This document shows positions 1-6,343 of a stretch of 14,558 bases of DNA, one piece after another (within the stretch, counting starts at the first letter, position 1; every line of letters begins with the position of its first letter). The translations under genes and the position numbers were made by a program. The notes below the pieces were generated by a model. That model searched no databases and was not told the origin of the DNA. It saw nothing but the letters and a program-made list of their open reading frames with translations. The stretch lies in contig CAZMEY010000013.1 of the NCBI GenBank assembly GCA_964565435.1, positions 1 through 14,558 on the forward strand, given 5' to 3'. This DNA is from JAQTTT01 sp964565435. Lineage in GTDB: Archaea > Nanobdellota > Nanobdellia > Tiddalikarchaeales > Tiddalikarchaeaceae.

Positions 1-463
1 CTCTAGGGTTAGTTGCGCAGTTTATTAGTTTGATTACTTCTTCAGGTGTTATTAATTCCTGAGGTAATAATTTTTTCTCGTTTTTCATTCCTGATTTAAT
101 CCAGCTTACTAGTTTTGGCAATTCTCCATTGTTTGACCATTTGTAGAATTTTTTAAGGGCGACTTTGTAGCCTTTCTTAGTCCATTCACTATAATTAGTG
201 GTTTCAAGCCATGCTAAGAAGCTTATTATGTCGTTTTTGTCAATTTCTAGGAAGTTTTTCCCTTTCATTTCTTTGTCAAATCTTGACAGTAGGCACATGT
301 ATTTTTCTACTCTTGGAACGCTTAATCCTTCAGCGAATAAGTAGTTGTAAAAATTTAGCAAGTGCTTGCTGTTTGCTTCACTGCAGTGCTTGCAACTCTT
401 TATTCCTTCTACTCTCCACGCTAGAACCTTAGCATATTTGTGGATTTGCCATCTTTCGTTCAT
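1..463 (-). CDS. Tyrosine recombinase / integrase, N-terminal part (cut by window edge)
   Basis: The visible 154 codons run from ATG at 463 to the window edge with no stop, so the catalytic C-terminal domain (R...HxxR...Y) lies outside and cannot be checked. The translation is a helical core-binding (SAM-like) domain: residues about 30-115 contain NFYNYLFAEGLS, RVEKYMCLLSRF and the very typical SEWTKKGYKVALKKFYKW stretch of archaeal phage-type integrases. Then come LPQELITPEEVIKLI and NPR, just where the catalytic domain starts. An early Cys-x2-Cys pair (SCKHCSE) is present. An in-frame ATG at 472 is possible, but the TATA box centred near 490 fits a leaderless start at 463. The gene lies 62 bp past the 3' end of tRNA-Glu in the same orientation. 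CTA makes up 6 of 17 Leu codons, whereas it is rare in the other genes here, which suggests transfer. A XerA-like resolvase is the alternative. Confidence 0.8.
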   Translation of the reverse strand, partial: MNERWQIHKYAKVLAWRVEGIKSCKHCSEANSKHLLNFYNYLFAEGLSVPRVEKYMCLLSRFDKEMKGKNFLEIDKNDIISFLAWLETTNYSEWTKKGYKVALKKFYKWSNNGELPKLVSWIKSGMKNEKKLLPQELITPEEVIKLINCATNPR

Positions 464-485
464 AATTACCATTGCTCCTGAAGCA

Positions 486-495
486 CTATAAAAAG
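486..495 (-). promoter_or_regulatory. TATA box of the integrase gene
   Basis: On the minus strand this reads CTTTTTATAG. Its centre is about 27 nt before the ATG at 463, the spacing expected for an archaeal TATA box feeding a leaderless transcript. It is only about 18 nt from the alternative ATG at 472, which argues against that start. Confidence 0.5.
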
Positions 496-525
496 AACAT
501 GGGACGTTAGGAAAAGATAGCAGAA

Positions 526-600
526 TGTCCCAGCCGGGATTTGAACCCGGGTTACCGGCTTGAGAGGCTGGTGTCCTTGACCGGACTAGACTACTGGGAC
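526..600 (-). tRNA. tRNA-Glu (anticodon CUC)
   Basis: The minus strand from 600 to 527 folds as a full cloverleaf. The acceptor stem has 7 pairs (GTCCCAG with CTGGGAC). The D stem is GTCT/GGAC with a loop carrying CCGGTCA. The anticodon loop is CTCTCAA with anticodon CTC at 564-562. The variable loop has 4 nt, and the 5-bp T stem has loop TTCAAAT. The discriminator at 526 is A, and no CCA is encoded, as usual in archaea. The anticodon stem CCAGC/GCCGG has one A-C mismatch (positions 29-41). There is no intron. The gene delivers glutamate at GAG codons and is also the likely attachment site of the integrase next to it. Confidence 0.95.
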
Positions 601-624
601 TTATTTATTAATTGTTATTTTGCA

Positions 625-634
625 TTTTTTAAAG
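625..634 (-). promoter_or_regulatory. Candidate TATA box for tRNA-Glu
   Basis: The minus strand reads CTTTAAAAAA, centred about 30 nt before the 5' end of the mature tRNA at 600. This is compatible with a TATA box and a few nucleotides of 5' leader removed by RNase P. The region is AT-rich, so this rests on spacing. Confidence 0.4.
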
Positions 635-652
635 ATTGCCTAAAACAAGATT

Positions 653-662
653 TTTTTAATAA
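653..662 (+). promoter_or_regulatory. TATA box of the first pilin-like gene
   Basis: TTTTTAATAA is centred 25 nt before the ATG at 682. No Shine-Dalgarno sequence lies between, so a leaderless transcript is likely. The site helps fix the start at 682. Confidence 0.5.
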
Positions 663-681
663 GGGGCACATTATTTTACCA

Positions 682-1383
682 ATGAAAAAATTGGTTTCCC
701 CAGTTGTAAGTGTGGTTTTATTGGTTATTCTCACTGTAAGTATAGGTGTTGGTGCTTATTTTTTCTTTGAAGAAATATTATTTGAACTGCAGGGGAGCGT
801 TGATGGTGACCAAATATTTGACAACTCCAATATTAGGCTTTTAAGTGTCACTGGCTCAAAAATGATAATAATGAATGACGGATTAAGCCCTATCAATGAT
901 ATTTTAATATTGATTAATAATGAACCTCTTAATTTTACACTGCAAAATCCAATTCTTCCGGAGGGGATTATTGAAATTAATTATCCTCTTCAATTGGTGG
1001 GGGTTGATTTGACTATTAAAATATTTTACAATAAAAAAAACGCATTATTTGTCAGCCCAAAAGAGATAAATACCGAAAATTCAGGATTTGTAAATGATTA
1101 TAATCCAATAGTTATCAATGCAAGCGTTATTGCTAATTCAACGCATTTGCTTGGGTATTGCACAGCGTTTGTGTTTAATTCATCAATTGATTCAGAATAT
1201 TATTATGAATGGCTGCTTAATGGCGGCTTAAATGCTTCAGGAATTATTTTAGGGAATCACGATTATGAAAATTTTTTCTTAAGCGATGTTTTAAGATATT
1301 CCGGTTCATGGATATTTAGGTGCATGGTCGGCAATGGCGAATTGAATTCAACCTGGAAAAACAGCTTGCCTTTTGTTGAATAA
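682..1383 (+). CDS. Type IV pilin-like surface protein with Ig-like C-terminal domain
   Basis: This 233-residue predicted secreted, membrane-anchored protein has no recognised specific function. Residues 1-29 (MKKLVSPVVSVVLL...) form the archaeal type IV pilin N-terminal motif: a short basic leader, S/T-P-V-V-S, then one hydrophobic helix. Residues 47-136 (FDNSN...YNKK...NTENSGF) match the second domain of the proteins starting at 2587 and 11676, so the three are paralogues sharing a scaffold. Residues about 141-233 resemble Ig-like modules common in archaeal surface proteins, with YYYEWLLNGG and SGSWIFRCMVGNGELNSTWKNS; C160 and C214 could form the core disulfide. There are about six N-x-S/T sequons. 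The frame is open upstream to 541, but that part is antisense to tRNA-Glu, and ATG 682 with its TATA box is the sound start. Role as pilus subunit or surface anchor is inference. Confidence 0.85.
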   Translation: MKKLVSPVVSVVLLVILTVSIGVGAYFFFEEILFELQGSVDGDQIFDNSNIRLLSVTGSKMIIMNDGLSPINDILILINNEPLNFTLQNPILPEGIIEINYPLQLVGVDLTIKIFYNKKNALFVSPKEINTENSGFVNDYNPIVINASVIANSTHLLGYCTAFVFNSSIDSEYYYEWLLNGGLNASGIILGNHDYENFFLSDVLRYSGSWIFRCMVGNGELNSTWKNSLPFVE

Positions 1384-1408
1384 TGATTTATCCCATTTTT
1401 CACTGAAA

Positions 1409-1417
1409 CTTTTTAAA
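1409..1417 (+). promoter_or_regulatory. TATA box of the permease gene
   Basis: CTTTTTAAA is centred 28 nt before the ATG at 1441 but overlaps the upstream in-frame ATG at 1417. Translation from 1417 would need a transcript starting further upstream, so the box favours the 1441 start. Confidence 0.5.
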
Positions 1418-1440
1418 TGCGCAAAATCTTTGATTCTTTT

Positions 1441-2550
1441 ATGAAAGACGAAACCAAAAGATTCTTTCTAGGGCTTGCCACTTTGATGGGCACAATTATT
1501 GGCGCAGGATTCTTAGGCATACCTAAAGCCCTCACTATTAGTGGATATTTTAACGGAATAATATTAATGATAATAGTCGCTTTTTTCATGTTTGCAATGT
1601 GCCTTTTCACCACTGAAATAGTTTTGAATACAAAAAAGGTCCATCAAATGCCGGGAATGATTGGAAAATATTTGGGCAAAAAATGGGGCATTTTTTCCAG
1701 CATAATCTTTGCGTTAATAAGTATTGGGGCAATAATTGCTTACTTGCTTGGGAGCTCAAAAATTTTGTCAAATATGACTGGAATTAATCAGACATACTGC
1801 ATGATTGCGTATTTTGCGCTGGTATTCATCTTTGTTTTAAGGGGGTTAGGCAGCATTAAGAAAGCCGCATTCTTCATAGAATTGGCATTGTTTTCTTTTT
1901 TGATAATAATGGCAATATTCCTCGGAAAAGATTTCTCTTTTTCTAATCTATCCTTCCAGTCAAATAATGATTTAATAGTGCCTTTTGGAGTAATACTTTT
2001 CAGCTTTGGAGGATACAATATTATGGCTCAAGTTGAATTGATAACTAATGGTAAAAAGGATTTAATGACCAAGATCGGTTTTTTTGGAATGCTCTTGGCG
2101 TTTATATTTTTCGCAGGCTTTGCCACAATAATCTTAGGGGTCTTTGGCAATAATGTGGCGGATATAGCGACAGAAAGTTTATCTGGAATTGTGGGATTAA
2201 TAGGCAATTTGATAGCATTGTTTGCAATGACTGGCTCATTCATCATGAGCGGAATGCTGCTCAAAGATATGCTATCCGATGATTATGGAATCAATTCCAC
2301 TTTAAGCAGCTTTATGGCAATGTTTGTGCCGCTATTTTTCATATTACTTGCCGGGCCAACATTTATGAATACATTGGCATTTACTGGAGCAGTCATTGCG
2401 GGAATATTTGCAGTGCTTGTATGCATTACTGTAATCTTTGAAAGAAAAAAATTAAAGAACAAACTGGATTATAAGGCGCCTTTCGGGAATTTTTTGCCAA
2501 TAATTACAGCAATATTCTTCCTTATAGGGATAATTGCAAGCTTTTTATAA
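1441..2550 (+). CDS. Amino acid permease (aromatic/Trp-Tyr permease-like, APC superfamily)
   Basis: This is a predicted cytoplasmic-membrane transporter of 369 residues (377 if started at 1417). Residues 17-30, GTIIGAGFLGIPKA, are the unwound first-helix motif of the APC fold, which binds substrate backbone groups. About 11 hydrophobic segments follow, with a Gly-rich segment GVILFSFGGYNIMAQVE in the middle that matches the sixth-helix region of Trp/Tyr-permease-type proteins. The family usually has 11 TM helices and about 400 residues, so this copy is compact. The substrate cannot be read from sequence; amino acid import fits an organism likely to lack many biosynthetic routes (inference). 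It sits between two pilin-like genes on the same strand, but each has its own TATA box, so no operon is implied. I chose 1441 because the TATA box overlaps the ATG at 1417. Confidence 0.82.
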   Translation: MKDETKRFFLGLATLMGTIIGAGFLGIPKALTISGYFNGIILMIIVAFFMFAMCLFTTEIVLNTKKVHQMPGMIGKYLGKKWGIFSSIIFALISIGAIIAYLLGSSKILSNMTGINQTYCMIAYFALVFIFVLRGLGSIKKAAFFIELALFSFLIIMAIFLGKDFSFSNLSFQSNNDLIVPFGVILFSFGGYNIMAQVELITNGKKDLMTKIGFFGMLLAFIFFAGFATIILGVFGNNVADIATESLSGIVGLIGNLIALFAMTGSFIMSGMLLKDMLSDDYGINSTLSSFMAMFVPLFFILLAGPTFMNTLAFTGAVIAGIFAVLVCITVIFERKKLKNKLDYKAPFGNFLPIITAIFFLIGIIASFL

Positions 2551-2554
2551 TAAC

Positions 2555-2564
2555 TTTTTTAAAA
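2555..2564 (+). promoter_or_regulatory. TATA box of the second pilin-like gene
   Basis: TTTTTTAAAA is centred 27 nt before the ATG at 2587, within the 36-bp gap after the permease stop. There is no Shine-Dalgarno sequence, so a leaderless start is likely. Confidence 0.5.
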
Positions 2565-2586
2565 TATTGAAAACTCACAATTATAC

Positions 2587-4200
2587 ATGCATAAAGCCAT
2601 TACTCCAGTAGTTAGTGTGATACTTCTTATAATGCTTACTATTGTTGCGAGTGCTGGCGCGTATTTTTTCATCACTTCAGAAGTCAATAACCTCCAAAGT
2701 AGCGGAGCAATTGAGGGCTCGCCTTACTTGGACAATTCAAGGCTTAATCTTGTCAGCATCACTGGCAGCCAAGCATTAGTGAGAAATGACGGCAATTCGC
2801 CAGTAACTGAGATGGTTGTATTAATCAATGGGGAGCTATTGAATTATACCTTGGATGAGCCAATAATGCCAGGAGAATTTAGGGAGATAAATTATACTAA
2901 TAGGATTATTGGGGAAGATTTGGAAATAAAAGTAATATATAATAAAGGCAAGACTGAGCAAGATAAAAGCCCTGCAATAGTCAACACTGAAGCTTCAGGC
3001 TTTGTTGAATCCTTGTGCGGAGATAATATCTGCAGCCTTTCAATAGGAGAAAATGCAATTAATTGCTTTGATGATTGCGGGATAAAAATATTCATGTACC
3101 AGCATGAAGATTATAATGGAGTTGATGATTCAATAGTTGCAATAGAGAGCATAATCAAAAATGATTCAACATTTTCTGGCAATAGAACTATTGTCTATGC
3201 TCCTGGAGGAGAGTTATATAATGGAAAGCCAATTTTTTCAAACATTAATTCCTTCAATCTTTTAGGCAAAGGGCATCAGATAATATACATTGCTTATAAT
3301 GGAAGCGGCTATCAAGTGTCAAATTTAACCCATGAATCATGGAATTCTCATGAAGTAGATGGGGGTGGCTATGGAAACAATATCCATGCTGTTTTCACCA
3401 ATTGCACAATAAGCTATAATTCTGGGTGCGATTTAGTTTACACAAATTACACTATTGGAAGGGAGTTTGAGTATTTTGAAAAAATAACAAATCTGGGGAT
3501 TGGCGAAGAGAACTTTACTGATAACTTTTTATTTTCATTAAGCGATAATGAAAATCAAATGATTGCTTTCTGGTTTATTGAAGGCATTGCAAATTATACT
3601 ATTTTTAATAATAATTGGGGCGAGACATTGACTCTTTTCAATGATACCACTGTGTCATCAATTAGCTCAGTAAGCATCAATGACAATGGCGAAACCATTG
3701 TTGTTTATAAAAATAATTCAATCAATGAAGTTATTGTCTTTAATTCAACGGATTCTTACAAATTGAATAATGAATTATTTAATGATTCTGGAACAGTTTT
3801 TTCCCAATCTATTGATGATTCATTTATATTATTATACACAATAGGCTCTTCCCCTCCTTATAGCACCCTTAATTCAACCATAGTGAGAAATGGGGAATAT
3901 TCCAGCTTTGCAAGCATAGCAAAGCCAAATATTGCAGCATTAATGATGTTTTATAAAATAAATTATGGGCAATTAATGACAACTTTCTTGAATTCCTCAG
4001 GATATCACACATCATTTTTGTATGACTCATCTGACAATTCTTGGAGCATTGAAATACCAACTGCATTGTCAGGAGTTGGAATAAGTTATTGCCAAGAATA
4101 TGAAAGGTATTCTGGCGAGTGCTCAACAGAGACTTGGTGCAATGACGGCGTTGACAATGATGAAGATGGCTACTATGACCTTGATGACTCTGATTGCTAA
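2587..4200 (+). CDS. Pilin-like, heavily sequon-rich surface protein with Cys motif and acidic Ca-binding-like tail
   Basis: The protein has 537 residues and an unknown specific role. Residues 1-30 (MHKAITPVVSVILL...) are a type IV pilin-like leader plus anchor helix. Residues 49-139 are the scaffold shared with the other two pilin-like proteins: LDNS, VSITGS, NDGNSPV, INGELL, EINY, GEDLEIKVIYNK, NTEASGF. Residues 144-164 (CGDNIC...CFDDC) form the four-Cys CGDGxC-type motif often seen in archaeal surface proteins. Residues about 165-500 are beta-rich with Asn-rich repeats; a beta-propeller is possible but unproven. The last 20 residues have acidic DxDxDG spacing (DGVDNDEDGYYDLDDSDC) like thrombospondin type 3/EF-hand calcium loops, ending in Cys. 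About 16 N-x-S/T sequons suggest glycosylation. Its stop codon overlaps that of the convergent gene. It is likely an extracellular adhesin or S-layer-associated glycoprotein (inference). Confidence 0.85.
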   Translation: MHKAITPVVSVILLIMLTIVASAGAYFFITSEVNNLQSSGAIEGSPYLDNSRLNLVSITGSQALVRNDGNSPVTEMVVLINGELLNYTLDEPIMPGEFREINYTNRIIGEDLEIKVIYNKGKTEQDKSPAIVNTEASGFVESLCGDNICSLSIGENAINCFDDCGIKIFMYQHEDYNGVDDSIVAIESIIKNDSTFSGNRTIVYAPGGELYNGKPIFSNINSFNLLGKGHQIIYIAYNGSGYQVSNLTHESWNSHEVDGGGYGNNIHAVFTNCTISYNSGCDLVYTNYTIGREFEYFEKITNLGIGEENFTDNFLFSLSDNENQMIAFWFIEGIANYTIFNNNWGETLTLFNDTTVSSISSVSINDNGETIVVYKNNSINEVIVFNSTDSYKLNNELFNDSGTVFSQSIDDSFILLYTIGSSPPYSTLNSTIVRNGEYSSFASIAKPNIAALMMFYKINYGQLMTTFLNSSGYHTSFLYDSSDNSWSIEIPTALSGVGISYCQEYERYSGECSTETWCNDGVDNDEDGYYDLDDSDC

Positions 4201-4796
4201 AAACCGAAATTCTTCAACACTTTTTCTTTAATAGCATCATTTGCTTTGTTTGATTCTAAAAAAGCATTAAGCTCATCAATTGAAGGCTTTTTGTTAATCT
4301 TTCTCATATTCCCAGATAATTCGCTTGTTTTGTTCTCTTCGTATTTCATGCAAATATTTTCATAAGCTTCATTAATCAATGAATAATCATTTATGCCTAT
4401 TCCATTAAATTTGGATTCTATATATTTGCATAATCCATCAAGACCTTGAAGATGCGTTCTTATCATTGAATCAAATAAAATTTTTCCAATATTTTCTGAT
4501 ATTCCCAGCTTTTCCGATTTTATTCCTTGATAATTAACTTTGGAATATTCTTTATTAATATAATCATTTTTTATTTTAATTCCCGCGTTTGAGCCATATT
4601 CTAGCAATTCTTCAATGCTTTCTTTAATACTTAATTCTTCCTTTGCCCATTTAAGCCCCACTATTGCATTTTCTTTCAATGATTCCTCCTTATTTTTGTA
4701 ATATTTATCTAAATAATCTATATTTCTAAAAACAATCCAATTAATCCTTTCAATATTGTCATAAACAGTTGTTATATCTTCAATTTTTAAATCCAT
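4197..4796 (-). CDS. Hypothetical alpha-helical protein coupled to the GlmU-like gene
   Basis: I do not recognise this 199-residue family. The sequence is predicted mostly helical and charged, with no signal peptide or membrane segment, so it is probably cytosolic. Visible stretches include MDLKIEDITTVYDNIERINW near the start, a long charged helix around residues 30-60, and a C-terminal segment KPSIDELNAFLESNKANDAIKEKVLKNFGF. The frame is also open one codon further up (TTG at 4799), but ATG 4796 overlaps the stop of the upstream nucleotidylyltransferase gene as TGATG, the usual sign of translational coupling. The two are therefore probably co-expressed, and a role in the same sugar pathway is a guess from context. 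The 3' end overlaps the convergent surface-protein gene by 4 nt. Confidence 0.75.
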   Translation of the reverse strand: MDLKIEDITTVYDNIERINWIVFRNIDYLDKYYKNKEESLKENAIVGLKWAKEELSIKESIEELLEYGSNAGIKIKNDYINKEYSKVNYQGIKSEKLGISENIGKILFDSMIRTHLQGLDGLCKYIESKFNGIGINDYSLINEAYENICMKYEENKTSELSGNMRKINKKPSIDELNAFLESNKANDAIKEKVLKNFGF

Positions 4797-6076
4797 CAAT
4801 TAGTCACCTTGTTCCTGAAAACCTTTTCCCCAGGAGCAATGGATACATTTGAGCCAATAAGCACTCCGGGCTGCGCAATCATTGAATTAATGCCAAAGCG
4901 CACATTGTTGCCTGTGAATATTCCCAATTTGTTTAATCCAGTATCAATAAGCTGCCCTTTTTTTTCAATAAACATCTTAATATTTTTCTTGTCATTCCTT
5001 TGATTGGCAATCTTTGTCCCTGCCCCAAAATTGCAATTTTCTCCAATGTAAGAATCCCCAATATAATTGAAATGAGGGGCTTTTGTCTCCAAGCCAAGCG
5101 TTGAATTCTTTATCTCCGAATTTTTGACAACATTCTTTCCAATTAAAACAGTTGTTTCCCTTATTATTGAATTCATTAACTCGCACTCAGGGCCAACATA
5201 ATTGTTCCCAATTATTATTGTGCTGCCCAAAACTTTGGCATTTTCCTCAATAATTATCACTCCCTTCCCGGGATAAAACTCAACATTCTGCCCAATAACA
5301 GCGCTTGGCGCAACAAGCACGCCGTTTTTGTATTCAGCATACCTGCTCATCTCATTGTATCTCTTGTAATTTTTGAAAAAAAACTTAGTTAATGGAAGGA
5401 TTTGGTAAGGCTTGCCCAAATCATACCATGTCTCTATCTGCTCGCAAACCATTCCCTCAATTGCCGCCAGCTCATTTATTGCGTCAGTAATGTAAATCTC
5501 TCCATTCTCTTGCGGCTTTACATGGTTAATCAATTCAAAAATTACGGGATTGAATATATAGATTCCTGCATTTATCAGGTTGCTTTCAGGGTTCTTCGGC
5601 TTTTCAATAATATTCTTGACATTCTTGCCTTCATCGCAAAAAATAACTCCATAGTTCTCAGGATTAGGGACAGAATAGCCTCCAATAATGGATTTTCCAG
5701 TTTTTTTATGTATATCAATCATTTTTTCAATATCGCTTGCCTGATAATGATTATCCCCCATTATTCCTATAAAAGGCTCCTCAATAATGTTTTTAGCAGT
5801 CAAAAAAGCATCTCCTGTGCCCAAAGAATCCTCCTGCACCATATAAGTAATGATTGTACCGTATTTTTCGCTCATCTCATTTTTGAACATTTCAAATAAT
5901 TCGCTAAAATTCTTTCCTTTGACAATAATTACATCTTTTATTCCAATTCTTGACAATTCAATAATTTGGTACTCCAAAAAGTATTTTCCAAGAATCTTAA
6001 TCAATGGCTTTGGAACATTTTCGCTAATAGGCCATATCCTGCTGCCCTCTCCTGCAGCTAAGATTACTGCTTTCAT
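4796..6076 (-). CDS. Bifunctional sugar-1-phosphate nucleotidylyltransferase/acetyltransferase (archaeal GlmU-like)
   Basis: This 426-residue cytosolic enzyme would N-acetylate glucosamine-1-phosphate and transfer UMP (or dTMP) to give UDP-GlcNAc or a related nucleotide sugar. Residues 1-230 are the nucleotidyltransferase: LAAGEGSR at 6-13, PKP at 22-24, GDN at 107-109 (metal Asp108), EKP at 158-160, NAGIY at 169-173, and WYDLGKP at 217-223 (second metal Asp219). Residues about 250-426 form a left-handed beta-helix of hexapeptide repeats. The acetyltransferase residues H335, Y338, N358, K364 and K367 have exactly the spacing of H308, Y311, N331, K337 and K340, as I recall them from Sulfolobus ST0452. 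Both activities therefore look intact. It is first in a two-gene unit with the helical protein at 4197-4796. The product would feed surface glycans such as those on the nearby sequon-rich pilin-like proteins (inference). The exact sugar is uncertain. Confidence 0.9.
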   Translation of the reverse strand: MKAVILAAGEGSRIWPISENVPKPLIKILGKYFLEYQIIELSRIGIKDVIIVKGKNFSELFEMFKNEMSEKYGTIITYMVQEDSLGTGDAFLTAKNIIEEPFIGIMGDNHYQASDIEKMIDIHKKTGKSIIGGYSVPNPENYGVIFCDEGKNVKNIIEKPKNPESNLINAGIYIFNPVIFELINHVKPQENGEIYITDAINELAAIEGMVCEQIETWYDLGKPYQILPLTKFFFKNYKRYNEMSRYAEYKNGVLVAPSAVIGQNVEFYPGKGVIIIEENAKVLGSTIIIGNNYVGPECELMNSIIRETTVLIGKNVVKNSEIKNSTLGLETKAPHFNYIGDSYIGENCNFGAGTKIANQRNDKKNIKMFIEKKGQLIDTGLNKLGIFTGNNVRFGINSMIAQPGVLIGSNVSIAPGEKVFRNKVTN

Positions 6077-6098
6077 AAAAGCTTAATAAAAAAGGAGT

Positions 6099-6108
6099 GT
6101 TTAAAAAG
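6099..6108 (-). promoter_or_regulatory. TATA box of the GlmU-like gene
   Basis: The minus strand reads CTTTTTAAAC, centred 27 nt before the ATG at 6076, consistent with leaderless transcription of the two-gene minus-strand unit. Confidence 0.5.
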
Positions 6109-6196
6109 ATGATTTAAAAGAAGTTCATAAGGGAAGGGGCTACTTTTTCAAAGAAAATAGAAAAACCTGCTTTTATTCAATTTTAATCCAATTAAA

Positions 6197-6220
6197 CTAT
6201 TATAATATTTTTAATAATAG
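6197..6220. promoter_or_regulatory. Dyad element 1 (CTATTAT-N10-ATAATAG), possible operator
   Basis: This is a perfect inverted repeat of 7 bp arms around a 10-bp AT spacer, in the divergent region between the GlmU-like and winged-helix genes. A second element with the same arms and the same spacer length lies at 6320-6343. Extended by three bases upstream, the two also align as near-identical direct repeats with two 1-bp indels. Paired dyads of about two helical turns fit a dimeric winged-helix regulator, plausibly the product of the adjacent gene. AT-richness raises the chance background. Confidence 0.4.
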
Positions 6221-6247
6221 CAATATTTTCGTTTTTTTCCGGGCAAT

Positions 6248-6257
6248 CTTTATAAAA
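6248..6257 (+). promoter_or_regulatory. Candidate TATA box upstream of the winged-helix gene
   Basis: CTTTATAAAA is the best TATA-like match on the plus strand in this gap. Transcription would start near 6280, leaving a leader of about 60 nt. A second candidate, TATTTAAAAAA at 6303-6313, would give a start near 6334 and an almost leaderless transcript. Sequence alone does not decide between them. The rest of 6077-6339 is AT-rich, and I see no further gene in it. Confidence 0.35.
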
Positions 6258-6319
6258 TCCCAAATCATTGGATAATTTTTCTATTTTTTAAAGCAATAAT
6301 AATATTTAAAAAACAAAAA

Positions 6320-6343
6320 CTATTATTAATATTTTTATAATGG
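6320..6343. promoter_or_regulatory. Dyad element 2 (CTATTAT-N10-ATAATGG), possible operator over the start codon
   Basis: The arms are as in element 1 with one mismatch, and the spacer is also 10 bp. The right arm contains the ATG at 6340-6342 of the winged-helix gene, so binding here would cover the promoter-proximal region and the start codon. Its centre lies 123 bp from that of element 1. This arrangement would suit autorepression. Confidence 0.4.

Noticed and set aside
211..432. A Cys/Leu-rich 73-codon plus-strand frame
   Set aside because: It lies wholly antisense to the integrase, whose translation matches a known family.
500..505. TGGGAC between integrase and tRNA as a possible att repeat of the tRNA end
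   Set aside because: Only 6 bp match the tRNA terminus. Archaeal att repeats usually cover a larger part of the tRNA 3' half.
541..681. An N-terminal extension of the first pilin-like protein back to 541
   Set aside because: Most of this stretch is antisense to tRNA-Glu, and it lies upstream of a good TATA box. The pilin leader motif begins exactly at ATG 682.
1384..1440. T-rich terminator after the first pilin-like gene
   Set aside because: Only a run of five T lies before the next TATA box, too weak to separate from AT-rich background.
5402..5899. A 165-codon open frame on the plus strand
   Set aside because: It is antisense to the well-supported GlmU-like gene, has no family motif, and follows from that gene's codon usage.
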